Shown here: positions 23,172 through 36,361 of the stretch, one piece after another
How the letters are laid out: every line of letters starts with the position of its first letter
How positions within the stretch are numbered: the stretch's first letter is position 1
Assembly: GCF_000165425.1 (NCBI RefSeq)
Contig: NW_001798967.1
Coordinates: 87,744-151,743, forward strand
Reading direction: 5' to 3'
From: Paramecium tetraurelia
Taxonomy: Eukaryota; Ciliophora; Oligohymenophorea; Peniculida; Parameciidae
DNA length: 64,000 nucleotides
Position numbers and translations under genes: made by a program
Notes under the pieces: model-generated
The model's database searches: none
Seen by the model: only the letters and a program-made list of their open reading frames with translations
Told to the model about the DNA's origin: nothing

Positions 23172-23240
23172 AATGTAAAATTTTGTTGATAATGTATTCA
23201 TATAAACTAATAAATTTTGAATAAATTTCATTTTATAAAA

Positions 23241-24329
23241 ATGGATTAAAATGTTTAAGAGTAAGAAGAAGAGCTTGATGAAAAACAACTGTAAGAAAAA
23301 ATGAGGTATGAGAAAATATAAAAAGAAATCTAAGAATCATAGGATAGATCAACTGAAACTCTTTAAAAAATGAAACTTACATTCTAAACAATTGATGATG
23401 TCTAAGAGTAGGCAAGATCAACAGTTGATAATATTGACAACTTTTAAAAAACATTTAGTGTCACAATGGATAAACTACTTGAAAACATTGGCAAATCCTT
23501 AATTTCGAATAGTATAAAGTCAAGTGAGCATAATCCAAAAACTGCTATAGAATTAACTATAAATGAAGCTAAATAATTAATCACCAAAAACACTGTTATT
23601 TTATGTGGTGCAGGTCTTAGTAAAGCAAGTGGTATTCCTACATCAAAAGAATAAAATGGAGAATGGATAAAAGGAGAATGCAATTACCCATTATCTAAAT
23701 TAAAAACTAGAGATTTCTTAGTAGATAATCCGAAAGTATATTGGGAATGGCATAAATAATATAAACAATTAGTATAAGATAAAATACCAAATGCTGGTCA
23801 TCTTGCTATAAAGAATTTTAAGGAAAAAAACAAAGATGCTTTAATTGTTAATCTAAGTATTGATAATTTATTGGCGTCTGTGTTTGAATCGGAAGAGATT
23901 AAGTATGGCTATAACAAATAGATTTATGAAATTAATGGTAATATCAAATATATGAGATGTTTGTATGAATGTACATTCTAAGAAGCCGAGCTAATGACTG
24001 TGTATGACATTCCAGACCTAGAATTAAACGAAATTCCAAAATGCCCTATATGTGGATCAAAAGGAAGACCTCATTTATTGCTACTTGATGATGAGATTCT
24101 GGATGAAAATTGCAGGATAACAGAAATCTAAGAGTTATCTTAAAAGTATGAAACAATTATTGTAATTGGCACAACTTTATAAACTCATTTTGCAAAAACC
24201 ATGGTGTGTGAATTTATAAAGAAAAAAGCCACAATAATTGAAATAAATCCAGAACCAGTTATAGAAGTTGGAAATACATTTTGGTTGATTGGAAAATCAG
24301 AAGAAATTCTGCCAGAGTTGTTAGATTGA
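23241..24329 (+). CDS. Sirtuin-like protein, catalytic residues altered
   Basis: A 362-residue intronless protein: about 100 residues of charged helix, then a Sir2-family domain. NAD-dependent deacylases of this family have GAGxSxxSGIP, TQNxD, a catalytic HG, a CxxC zinc pair and GTS. Here the first motif is kept (ILCGAGLSKASGIPTSK). The second reads NLSIDNL, lacking the usual Gln-Asn. The catalytic position reads EINGNIKYMRC, with Asn where His is expected. The Cys pairs RCLYEC and CPICG look intact. RPHLLLLDDE replaces the usual RPxVVxFGE. I infer a Sir2 fold that has lost or changed deacylase activity. The frame was checked base by base from ATG 23241 to TGA 24327-24329. Confidence 0.85.
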
Positions 24330-24576
24330 AGGGGTTTTATTTATATTATAACATCATCTAAATTATATTCTAAGTTAATATTTGAAAATTGAATTCAAAT
24401 CAAACACTATGGTAAAATTGGATGAATTAGAATAATAATCACAATGTTGTTGTATTTTATTGATTACAACACTCATCGTTGAAAATGGACTCATAGAGTT
24501 TACTTGTTTTATATAATATCGAAATTTAACAATACTTAATTATTAATAAATATATATATAATCGTAAGTACAAAGA

Positions 24577-25229
24577 ATGAATCGAGAATTACAGCCACCA
24601 TACAAATTAGACACGGATTCAACTGAAAGGATTATAAAAGATTTATTGATTTATAAAGACGCTCAATTGAAGGTCATCCTTAAAAAATATATTGATATCA
24701 CTGCACCATAAGAAACATTGAGCGAAGAAAAATTGTAAATAAATCGACTAAATAAAAAGACAATAATTGGTTACTGAATTTTAAAAAGAGATAGCTGTTT
24801 ATGAATTTTAAATAGCCAAGGCAGCCAGATAATTGGAGGCATAAAATTTTGATAGAGAATAAAATTAAGAATTAAACAAATCGATAAGTAATTTATCACA
24901 GTGACTTTCTTAGTCGAAGGAATTAAATAAACTGATTTGGAAATAGAAAATCTGAAAAGTGTGTATCAGATTGAAGAATAGATAAAAATTAATAGATAAC
25001 ATTATGAAAATCTATCTAAATAAATAAGTAGTTATGAAAATGTTGACACTGTTATGAAAAATATAGAAGCAGCAACAATAAATATTGAATAATTAAAAAT
25101 TCAACACAAATAAGCTGCAGAATTAATTAAAATTAAAGAAAAATAATTATTCATGATGGTATTTATAATATAATTACAATCTAGTTGCATTTAATGCAGG
25201 ATTTAATTGAGGTCAAGTATGAATTATGA
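24577..25229 (+). CDS. THOC7: THOC7-like THO complex subunit
   Basis: A 191-residue coiled-coil protein. Its second half aligns by eye with THOC7, a subunit of the THO/TREX complex that couples transcription to mRNA export. The family pattern of an Arg/Lys-Asn-Arg followed by EYDxLAKxI, then a spaced Leu helix and KxxxxxLL, is seen as INRQHYENLSKQISSYEN, then LKIQHKQAAELIKIKEKQLF and LHLMQDLIE. Length fits (human THOC7 is about 200). The N-terminal part (DSTERIIKDLLIYKDAQLK) is also helical. Introns 24735-24759, 24888-24913 and 25159-25184 (25, 26, 26 nt). Spliced length is exactly 192 codons including the stop. The call rests on one conserved block, so it is probable rather than certain. Confidence 0.68.
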
Positions 25230-25561
25230 TAGTCTTATTAATTTGTGTTGAATATTATTAAATTTAAGAATTAAAAACATTTAAATAAGAATTCCGATTA
25301 ATTAAACCAAATTTGATGGGAATTTTATGTGAAATACAAATTTAATTAAGATTATTCAATAATTAATAAAATTAAAGAAAAGCAATGGATAAGCTAAGCT
25401 CTAAATTGGACAAGTTTTACACCGACTTCTATGAATTTGAAACCCACCCAAGAAACAATTCAACCTAAAATCAGATCGATCTCAATACTTCATTGGATCT
25501 ACACTTTAAAGATCTGGAGTCCTTACAAAGCAAAGATTAAAGCTCCGATTATGAGGACTGA
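25219..25561 (+). CDS. Small hypothetical protein overlapping THOC7
   Basis: A 106-residue frame in a different phase from THOC7: MNYDSLINL, a 22-nt intron (25247-25268, starting GTTG), then a helical body (KTFKQEFRLIKPNLMGILC) and an acidic end (QSSDYED, TGA at 25559-25561). The start overlaps the last 11 bases of THOC7. Spliced length is exactly 107 codons including the stop. It could instead be a C-terminal continuation of THOC7 by a splice I did not find. No family recognised. Confidence 0.45.
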
Positions 25562-25735
25562 GCACCCGGGGATATTGATTTATGATTCTTATAGATTAAA
25601 AGTATGTATTAGAACCAACAAAACATTTCTATTTTTAAGTTACTATTTCTTTTTAAATTCTCCAAAATGAGATAGAGTAAGAAGACTTATTTACTTTATT
25701 GTTATCATGATAATCATAATTCATACATATAATTT

Positions 25736-28700
25736 TCAGAGGAATTCAAATAACAATTCTTCTAAATTTTAAAGTTTGTGCCCAAAATTAATTAAATTCA
25801 TTTCACAAGAGTTACTTGAAGAAGAACTATTTTTAATTAGATGAGCTTGCTTTATATTGACAACACAATTCTTAAGGCCGTGATAAAGCTTAATGGGGAT
25901 TTCTTAACCGCAGGAATTCCAAACATTTTATGACTTAATTAAACCTTAATTGAATTTAAAAAATATACCGTTTATTATGTGTAATCTTCCATTCAAAGAG
26001 ATGGGGTTATATCGTGGATCTTACTTTTCTTCATGAGATTATATGAGGGAATTCCAGAAGTGGAATCCCAATTCAGGCATATCATTTGGGCAAGTTTAAA
26101 ATACTTCCTTAGATTTCTTCAACGTATCTGTCAACATATCATCTATTTCGCAAAACGCATTGATTATTAATAGCCCTCCAATTCTAGGAAGATTGCTCTA
26201 TACATGTGCCACTAATTTAGTATAATTTATTACTGTAACTTAGTACTTAGAATCCACCATATCCATATCCTATGAATTTATAGATGTCGTTATTTTTAAT
26301 TATATCCTTCTGACATAGTTCAAACAGTAGTGAATCCAACAATAAAGAAATATCTAAATTGTCTTGAATTATGTTTGGATCGAACACTGTATAGGACTAC
26401 CCTACAATGAAAATAATAGTTGTACCTGGTAAATTCATCAATAAAATAGTTGTATTAGGTTTAATATTCTATTACATAATGTCTAGATATTCAAATGAAT
26501 TATCAAAGAAATCTCCTAAAAATATCACTATTTGATGCTCTTTCTCAGTTAGATCTAATCCACTTTAATTGTCTTTATTAAATTCTTAATCTTCTTCCTA
26601 GTGTTATAATATTAAATATGGGATGGCACATTATTCAAAGCAAAAGTAATTGACAGACTCCAAAAATATATCCGGAACACTTTCAGGGGGATATTCTAAA
26701 TCATAGAGTTGGCAAACATCTAATAAACTATATTGAGTTTATGGGACTTCAATCACTCTTAGCTTACCCTAAAAGAAGGATTATCTATTTGAATTCAACT
26801 ATCTCTAACTTTTATTGATTCTATTTCTCTAAAATTAATCTGATTAACTATCTGATCTCTTTAAGTGTTAAGATTCCATTTAGCTTCTTTAAGATTGAAG
26901 TCTACCAGATTGTTATTTTGCAGATTAAATCTTATTCGGTTTTGGAGGCTTAGTGTAATTAAGAAAGCCCATAGTTAATCTGTTGATGTCAATATTGTTG
27001 GTTTTAGAACTTGAAGAATTTCGTTTTGTGTTTTCCAATTGAGGTTATTAGCTAGGCATGAATAATTTAAATGTTTTTGGAGCCTATGAGTGAGCAGATT
27101 GTATCACTCTGAATTGTTTAGCACTCTATATTTTTCTAACTCTGTTTTCACTTTAGTCTTTTTCTGCATTGTTTTAAGAAGCTTGAGTTTTTATTTTTTA
27201 TAATGATTAATTTTAGTCTTATCTAATTCTTGAATCATTTCTCTTTATGTTAGATCTCTCTAATTATGATAATTATTAATTCGATGCATTCAAACTTGTT
27301 TTTTATTAGGCTAAGGAGGATGAATCCCTTTTAATCCATTATTTTTATTGTAAATCATTAGATAATCTCTGATCAAAATACTTGCTAGCCAAAGAGTAAA
27401 CAACAAAACAATTTTTACATATTTTAACAGTTTTATAGAGATTTGGTAGATTATACACTTCAGTTTTGTTGAATTTAAATGGATATTCTTCATCAGTATT
27501 AATTTTATCAAACTCTTAAAAATGATGCTTTGAGTTTCTCGTGAATATCTTATTTTTCATTAGCACCTCTATCACTTCTTGTGAACATTCCCTTGTTCTA
27601 AGTATCAATTAAAAAGAGATCTCATGTGGCAGAGTCACTGAAAACTTCTCTTCATTCATCTTTTTGTTTCCAAAATATTTCTTGTAATCTGTAACAATAT
27701 TCTTACGTATTTAGAGTGGACCTCTATTCTTCTCTTCCATTATGTAATCACAAAAATCACCAACGCATCTTTATACTATGAGATTCTTATATAATTTTTG
27801 ACTGATTTCTTTATCATCTTCATAGATAGTTTAAGGTATCTTCATTGGTTTTTTATCTCTTAATCTCGTAAACATTTTTATTAGGATCAAGAAATTTTCA
27901 AAAGAACTATTGTCCTTCAATTCGTTCTTCATGCTTTAGATTTCATAAGGAGCATTTTCCTGAAAATCAACTAACAACTCCTTCAAACCTAGAAAATATA
28001 TCATCTGTTAATCATTTTGCATAAATTTAGCAACCAATTTCTTAACTCTCACTTTATAGGCTTTTTCTAAAAAATCAACTATCTTTTTGACAATCTAAAA
28101 TTTACAATTATTAATTTACTTTGGATAATGTTTAATTCATTTAATTATCAAAGAATTTAAACATGCAATCCACATACTCAACTTAATCATTTTTATTACT
28201 TTCATCATAACTGTCTGAATGCTATGTTTATTATTATATGTGCAATTATGACAATTTCTTTTGCAAAGGCTACAATATTACTTATTTCTAGGTTGACTTT
28301 TTAAAAAATCTATAACTGACAGGCAAATTAATAACATCTTGTCTGTATTCGACGTAAAATAATTCATCTAACGTATAAGATTGTTAATACCTGCTTTTGA
28401 ATAATTCTCTAAATGCTCTTGCAATATTTATAAACCACTAACATTTCCATCTAAAAACATTTTCACCAAATCAACTTTTGTAATTGCTTTTTTTGCTTTA
28501 CTAATTCTTGCAAACGCACTTATTTCATTCTTGCCAGCCTTGATGATGTCTAATAGAGTTGTTAAGGTATCAATTCGAAAATCTTCATTTTGCTTTACTC
28601 TGCATAAGACTCTACATATTTCTACAAAATTCAATTTATTTGAATTCTTTTTTAATATAAGTGGAGTAAGGGATGTCTTTGAATTGAATAACCATAATGT

Positions 28701-28856
28701 CGCTGTACCTTTTGAAAAAATTATAGTCTGAGGTATAATAACATCACACTTTATTTTCTTTTTTGTAAACATCTCTAAAAAGTAAATTGGCGAAGTTAAA
28801 TGAATGTAATTTTCATCCCTTTTGTCAAAAAACACAGATTTCTTTTTCTCATTCAT
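25736..28856 (-). CDS. NDR-like alpha/beta-hydrolase with long N-terminal region
   Basis: A 1008-residue protein. The C-terminal 300 residues look like an alpha/beta-hydrolase of the NDRG type: strand HQIVIFLGDFFDN, LLMNLPGQSYT at the oxyanion-hole position, nucleophile-elbow position KFIGYGYGGFQVLSY and strand IGGLLIINAF. NDRG proteins keep the fold but lack the catalytic serine. Here the elbow is GYGYGG, also without Ser, so I infer a non-enzymatic role. The first 650 residues are unassigned: a folded-looking N-terminus (IIFSKGTATLWLFNSK), a helical middle (KIVDFLEKAYKVRVKK), a CxxC pair (CKNC) and a Gln/Ser/Lys-rich linker. Introns 28368-28390, 28095-28119, 26402-26425, 26212-26233 (23, 25, 24, 22 nt). 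Spliced length is exactly 1009 codons including the stop, supporting a single gene. Confidence 0.72.
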
Positions 28857-29023
28857 TTTAACAAATAATATTTATATTTTTATAACATATTATTTATTAT
28901 TCTCCTCAATTCTTTAAAGAAAGAAGAGTTAGAAGAGTTAATGAACAAATCAAATTCTCAGAAAAAATTCATTAGTTTTAAATATTAATAGGTCATGGAG
29001 AGACTAAGTCTTTACGCATTTTA

Positions 29024-31137
29024 TCATTATTGCTCCCTTTAGTTTAGATGATTTTAGTATTCCTCAATAATCCTCTGCATGTGTTTTAATTTTTGCTAAA
29101 CATATTAACAAAGTAGTAATACCTCTTTATGTCCTAATTCATCTCTTAATTAATCCTAATTTGATTTCCTATTACTATAATCTTGCATCAATTCAGGACG
29201 ATTCACAATTCTGTATTCATATTTATAATTACCCTGTTTATTGCTTTAATTTAAGATTTTCAGTTCTTAATTTATCCTTGTAGACTTTTTATTCTCCTAA
29301 ACTCTTACGTAATCCATCTAGAGTATCCTTCTTTTTATCTAAATTTATTGATAAATTGTGTTACAATTAATCTTTTCTTAATCCTAGAACTTTTATCCAA
29401 CATGGCCTAATTTCTCTCTAGTATGAGAGAACATTAACACAGATTTCATATTTTTATTTTTCTATTTTTAAAGATCTTCATTCCTTTCCTCAATTTTTTC
29501 ATTTAAAGTTTGATTCTCGATCTTTAATTATTCAAAATCAATTAGATGTAAACCTTCTGCTAATTCTTCTTTCTTTTTCAATTATTATTATTATTTGGTT
29601 AAAATATTTCTCTATCTTAATGCATCAAGTCTTAATTCTTACAAAGTTTTATTTCTGGCAGATTCTTACACCTCCCATTCAACTATTCTAGCTTCTGGTA
29701 TTTATTTATTTGTTCTAGAATAGGCAGCTTTGAGTGCAACTTGTCTCCTCAAATCCAAAAAGGCCTATCTTATTTCATTACATTTTTATGATTTTTCATT
29801 TAATTTTGATTGTAATTCTTAGGCCATCTAATTGTATCTGTCCTATGTTTATTAGAGATCTAATCTAATTTAATGCACATATGCTAAAGTATTTAAATAT
29901 TTATGTTCACTCATAGTCATATCCACAATTTTATCAACATAAACTTCTTATTTATTTCTAATTTATTTAATTTTTTATTATAAATTGACATTATGATCAT
30001 AAAGTTCATCATGTTATTTTTGTGCTTCAGCAATAGCAATTTCCAATTCATCTTTAATATCCTAATTGGATATATCTTTAAACATGTAATTTTTCTGAAC
30101 TAGCTCATCTTCCTTTTAATTTTCATCTTAGGACAAATTATCTTTATATTAATCATCTAATTTTTAAATAGGGGGATCTTATAGATTTTATTCGTCTTAT
30201 TCATCTTATTATTGAGATTGTTATGCCTCAGATTCTACTGGAGCATATCTTGGATCAGGGTAGTAGATGACTGGAATTCTCAGTTTTAAATCTACATGCT
30301 TTAAGTTTAGTTTTTCTCTTGTGCTTTTCATGTAAGGAATTGATTCTGGTGACTTCCTAGTATACAAATCAATGTATTATCTGATATCATATGTGCATGG
30401 TTATCCCTGATTTCCTATTTTAGCAATAAAGCATTTAGTTTATCTATCAAATTCAATATGTTCAGGCCCTATCTTATTGTTTTCATTTTTATCAGATACA
30501 TTACTAGAGTCACTTGTAAATGGCAATATTTATAAGGCATAAACACCAACTTCATCTTCAAGCATCTTTCCATAGACTAATATACTTCCATCATTGCTAT
30601 CTTCAATTTTAGTAACACATAAATCTTTATGACTTACAAGATACACAATAGCAACTTAGTTATCATCACATGACACACCAACGGAGATGTGATTCATTTC
30701 ATTAGAAAGTAATATTTTCCTATCTTCTTCATCTTCAAAGAACAATTAACCAATTTCCATGAAATAATCATAGATAACTTAAGCATCAGGTATTGTATCT
30801 TCTTCAAATTTGGAAACAATGTAAATCAATTTAATATCATCCAATATCTTTTCATTATACTTATAAAATCCGATTCTATTTAAATGATTAACTAATACAA
30901 TTTCTTCAATTCAGCTTCTGTGTGATCATTTTCAAGCAAATGAGATGCATACCTTTCTGCCACAAAATCAGTTATCAATTCGATGTATAATTAATTCAGT
31001 TTCTTCTGTCTTCTAATTAGATTCACATTTTCTAATAAATCCCTCTTAACCTATCTTAAGACTTTCTCCGAATCGTATTCATCAATATCTCCTTCATTTT
31101 AATCACTATTACTTTGATTTGGAGCTTATTCACTCAT
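29024..31137 (-). CDS. CFAP184: CFAP184 (CCDC96) ciliary coiled-coil protein
   Basis: A 671-residue protein. Its C-terminal half carries the CCDC96/CFAP184 signature: GLHLIDFEQLKIENQTLNEK, then IEERNEDLQKQK, VLMFSHTREKLG, then KLRTENLKLKQQTG and a conserved short end RPELMQDY. CFAP184 with CCDC113 forms part of the axonemal complex between radial spoke 3, the nexin-dynein regulatory complex and inner arms. The N-terminal 300 residues (acidic start, then beta-like segments such as VAIVYLVSHKDLCVTKIEDS) are longer than a bare coiled coil and may be an extra domain. Introns 30876-30898, 29339-29364, 29211-29232, 29096-29122 (23, 26, 22, 27 nt). Spliced length is exactly 672 codons including the stop. 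It starts only 44 bp from the divergent Rab2 gene. Confidence 0.82.
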
Positions 31138-31181
31138 TTCTGTCAATTGGATTATTAATATTATCTAAACTATTAATAAAA
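31138..31181. promoter_or_regulatory. 44-bp bidirectional intergenic region
   Basis: Between the start codon of CFAP184 (minus) and that of the Rab2 gene (plus) there are only 44 bases, AT-rich. Both leaders and any core promoter must fit here or lie inside the coding regions. No TATA or other element can be named with confidence. Confidence 0.5.
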
Positions 31182-32093
<912 letters not shown>

Positions 32094-32416
32094 AAATTAA
32101 GTAATTTATTTAAAAAAATTTTATGTGTTTATACAAAGACATATAGGTAGCTTACCAATTTTATATATAATTCTTTAAATAACTCGTTTGCTATTAATTT
32201 ATGTAAGGATAAGTTTAAAATTCGATCATAAATTTTGATCATATAATAATGTAATTGTTGATTTTATCATTTTGTAAATTTAATAAATCAAATTCTGGAA
32301 TAATTAACTAATAATTAGGTATATGTCTATACTGATTAGTAATTATTCATTACCAATCTATTTGGCATCAAACTAACTATAAAATTATATATTACAATAA
32401 AATTTATATATATATT
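32094..32416. other. Intergenic, AT-rich
   Basis: 323 bp between two rightward genes, holding the Rab2 3' end and the promoter of the LRR gene. AT-rich with several imperfect TAATTA repeats. No coding frame or RNA gene supported. Confidence 0.55.
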
Positions 32417-35129
32417 ATGAATTAAAAGGAGATTGCCAAAGAAGTCTTAGCTGTTTCATTGCACATTGCAGACGCAGAAAAATTTGACTTTGAAGATTCT
32501 AAAAAGAGAATGCAACTGTTAACTGAGTCTGTCCTCAAAACAAGTAGATTATTGACTTAAATGTAGATCTATTGAGGCAAAAACCTAATAAAAATTGCAA
32601 CTAAACTGTTGATTTAGAGTTTTAATAAATTGATAATCTAAAAGATTTGCTACCTCATTTGGCGGAATGCAGCAATTTGCGTGAAGTATTATGATAATGC
32701 ATCAATCAAGTTAATTTTACATGGTAATCGTTTACATACCTTACCTGAAGATCTCTCAACTTTGAGCACTGTTGAAACCCTAGATATCTCCAATAATCTC
32801 TTTGATAATGTAATTGCTTTAACAATCTATATAGATCCTTCCCATAATCAAAGCTTTGAAAACTATGCCAAAATTAATACATCTATAGATTGGATTGAGA
32901 AATGTCAATGAAGAGAAATATGTTATCCAATAGCTTCCCAATCTAATCACACTTAACAATAGAAGACTTAAATTTTTCGATCAACTTGATAGCGAGAGAC
33001 TGTCTGAAAAACAATCAGCAAGATCTGAAAAATCATGTTAAAGTGAAGTCACTTTCAATTAAGAAGATGTGGACAATGTGGAAGTACTTCATTATCTAAT
33101 TAAGTTAAAAGAACCTTTTTAATTAAATTTGTAATTTGGAAAATACTTCCAATCAAAAAAAAACACATTCTCCTTAACTGGCTGACCATGTCAAAGATGT
33201 GATGACAGATTTTTAAACAAAAGTTCAACAAACACATTCCAAACACTTTCTTGATACCCATATTCTTAAAGTAATCTTAATTAATCTACCTAGGCCAAAT
33301 TTGATTTATATCAGATCTGTTTCAGAGAATTAATTGATTATTTTCGTAACAATAATAACAAACTAGAATAAGTCTTAAAGGCTTTGCAATAGGAACATTC
33401 AAATATCTTTAATGATTTAACAAATGTCATTTACAATCTAAGAGATTATAAAAAAATATCAAAAGAAACGCATGAAATTGAATAACTTATCTAAGAAAGT
33501 GAAATTGTGAAATCTTAAAATAAAGAAATTCAACTTTTTAAAGAAGAGCATGATCGTCTATTAAGTGAAAACAATAAAATTTTGTAGTAGAAAGATTAAT
33601 TGTATGAGCTGCTTCAACCTTTACAACTTCAGGTCAATACTTTATAGAAAGAGATACAAAAATTGGAATAAGAGAAAGAAAATCTCAATAACATAATTTC
33701 TTAATTAGAATATTAATTTGCTTAATAATAATAGCAATTACAGCAATCTAATAGAGATAGCTCTAAATAAATTTAATCTGCAAACCAATCCTTTTAAGAC
33801 ATTTAGTCCTTTTCTAATTTATAAACTCAATAAGTTGTAATGCTTGTTAAAGCAACTTAGACTGAAAATCAACAATTGCTCGAAAAGGAAAGCCAAACAT
33901 TTAACGAAGAGGAAAATGCTATTTTAACTAAATCCATAGACATGTAGTCATTTCAATAAGAATCTGAAGATAAATCTTAAAATGATTAACAATAAGAAAA
34001 CAAAAAATACTTAGAAACTATAGTTAGAAGTTCAAAAGTCGAAAAATCTTCCAATATTATGTCTGAAATCAGTTACAAATAGACTGAAAGCCCCAGTTTC
34101 GTTGAGAGGAGGAGATAAAAAGCTTTATCAGATTTCCATCTTTTAGTTTAGCCTTAATCATTTAGACCATTAACTCTAAAATAACTCAAAGAGATCATTT
34201 AGGACATTTATGAGAGCAAATAAAAACATGATATTCGACAATACGAGAACAGATTGCCTCTAGAAACTATCGAATAGCATATGTACACTTACCTGTATTA
34301 TAAATATGGATTAAGAGTATTTAACATATATTAAAAGTAGAACTTAGCTTTAGAATGGGTTGCTTGCATAATTAATGCAATATAGAGATATGTTACTGAA
34401 GACAATGATGTTGCTGTATTTGGATTAATGCTTAAAAATAATTTAGATGAAGATTTTAGATTACTGCAATCTACACGTAAATAAAAAATTGAGCATATAC
34501 TCTATGTAATTTTAGTAATCTAAATTTAGATCATTTTGTAGGCTAAATATAAGACAAAGCCAGTCGCAGAAATTAAGGAGATGGTTAAACAAAAAGTGGC
34601 AGGATATATAACTCACCAAGAAGTGGTGGATATTTTGAAAAGCTTTCTTGAGGAGGAGGAAAAAGATACTATACTAAATCTATTAAAGATGCATTAAATT
34701 AAAACTGCCATCAGTGTAAGTCCAATTAGAAAAGTCAATTAAATAGAATAACAAAGTAGACCAAGTGCTTAAAAAGAACCAATTAAATATGAATTTTCTG
34801 TCTTTATAAAGATTCTTCTTGAATTCTTTATGAATCTCTATCAATAATATTTAGCAAATTTATATGTAGTATTTGAGTCGGTTGATCATGATAAAGATGG
34901 AATTATCAATCAAGTATTTATTGATTTTGATTATGTTTAGTAATAATTTTTTAAATTGACTGAAAGCATAAAGCCTAATTTGAAGAATGAAGAATGCACT
35001 CAAATTTATGAAACATTAGATCCATTTTAAAATGACTAAATAACATTTTCATAAATTGTTAGAGTGTTCAAAAATCTTTAATTGTAAAATAAAAATGTAG
35101 ATCTAATACAATAGATATCTGTAGTTTGA
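32417..35129 (+). CDS. LRR, coiled-coil and EF-hand-like protein
   Basis: An 847-residue protein. After a helical start, leucine-rich repeats occupy about residues 60-170 (LILHGNRLHTLPEDLS, VETLDISNNLFDN, LPNLITLNNRRL). Then come Gln/Glu-rich coiled coil, a conserved-looking globular block (ETIEQHMYTYLYYKYGLR, ALEWVACIINAIQRY, DNDVAVFGLMLKN) and, near the end, one calcium-loop-like stretch DHDKDGIINQ. The loop lacks a clear acidic residue at position 12. This layout suits a ciliary or basal-body protein, but I cannot name the family. Seven introns: 32544-32566, 32686-32710, 32810-32834, 33084-33111, 33271-33293, 34317-34337, 34506-34529 (23, 25, 25, 28, 23, 21, 24 nt). Spliced length is exactly 848 codons including the stop. 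Confidence 0.8.
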
Positions 35130-35349
35130 ATATTTATTGAACATTTAATGTTATTTGACAATAAATTATTATAATTATAACAGATTTTCACTTCAATAAA
35201 TCAGAAATTAAAGTATAAACCAATAAGGATATTCTTTTCAAGAAGTTCCAAATTCTGATTGAAATTTGCTTCTTATTTATGAATATTTTCAATAGAATTT
35301 GTATTTTTTTTGTGATAAATAAAAAAATAAATTGAATTTATATCATTCT

Positions 35350-36310
35350 TCAATAATAATCTGAATCTTTGTCGCTTACAGTAGAAATAATAGCTCTTGG
35401 ACTATCCATATTTTTTTATGGTTTAGTTCCAACTTTTTAAACAGTTTATGTTTTAATCACAGACAATTTCCTTTTTTTTAAGCTTTCGATTTCTGTTTCT
35501 TTCATGGTACACTCCTCCTCACATTCATGATATAAATTATTCAGTTCTTTAAACTTTTTTTTCCATTCCTCCAATTCTTTTTGATATTTATTGAATTCTG
35601 TTGAACTCTCTTCAGATATCTCTATGAGCTTTTCTTCTATTTCTTGGCTTCTAATTTTTAATCTAGTTATCTCTTCATCTTTATTTTTTAAAATGGCTTC
35701 CAATTTTTCAACTTCATTTTATAATTCTAGTTTTTTAGCCACATTATCCACTTTCAAAGTCCTTTTATCTGTCATCGAGTAATTTCCTTTGTTAAGCTTA
35801 TCCTATAAGGCTTTTAATTCTCTGTTATACATAATTTCCTTTGCCTTCCAAGGTCTTAGGATTTCTTCAACGCTTTTTAGTTAATACGGTCTTTATCTAT
35901 GATGATTTTCATGCATATAGTTTTATGGAATATGTTATACAGATTAGACTTTCGAATATGTAGTTGGAATATTTTAAGTTTATGCTTAAGGGTTTCTAAT
36001 TTAAGGTTAATTAGTCTAAAACGGGAAACCTTTCTAAAATACAATATTTTTTGTGATTTCCTTATGATCAATAAAATTTGATTACTTGTCGAGGCGTGTT
36101 GTGATCTAACACAATAGGATCAGACCCATTATTAACAATAAGTGTTTGAGGCTTGTTTGTAATTGGATCCCACGCACCCAATGTCTGCTTGCCTTAATAT
36201 TCATTTCTAGCTGAAAGTGGGTTGTTGAATCCCACTCCATATCTATCTGTTAATGCCTTTCTATCATCATTTACTTAGCGTAGCTCTTATAATTCTCTCA
36301 AAGTGAGCAT
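35350..36310 (-). CDS. Hypothetical protein with C-terminal coiled coil
   Basis: A 311-residue protein. The N-terminal 80 residues are not coiled and look conserved (YGVGFNNPLSARNEYQGKQ, TLGAWDPITNKPQTL, DPIVLDHNTPRQ). A Gln/Pro-rich linker follows, then a strongly charged coiled coil (EKLEAILKNKDEEITRLKIR, LEEWKKKFKELNNLYHECEE) and a Ser-rich tail. One intron, 36061-36085 (25 nt, ending AAG). No named domain; a ciliary or cortical structural protein is a reasonable guess only. It lies 52 bp downstream of the PP2C gene on the same strand. Spliced length is exactly 312 codons including the stop. Confidence 0.75.
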
Positions 36311-36361
36311 ATATTTATATGGTTGAATAAAATTAAATAAATTTATTAGTGTTTTAATTAT

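Noticed and set aside
28531-28731. Plus-strand frame of 66 codons
   Set aside because: It is antisense to the long, solid N-terminal exon of the NDR-like gene.
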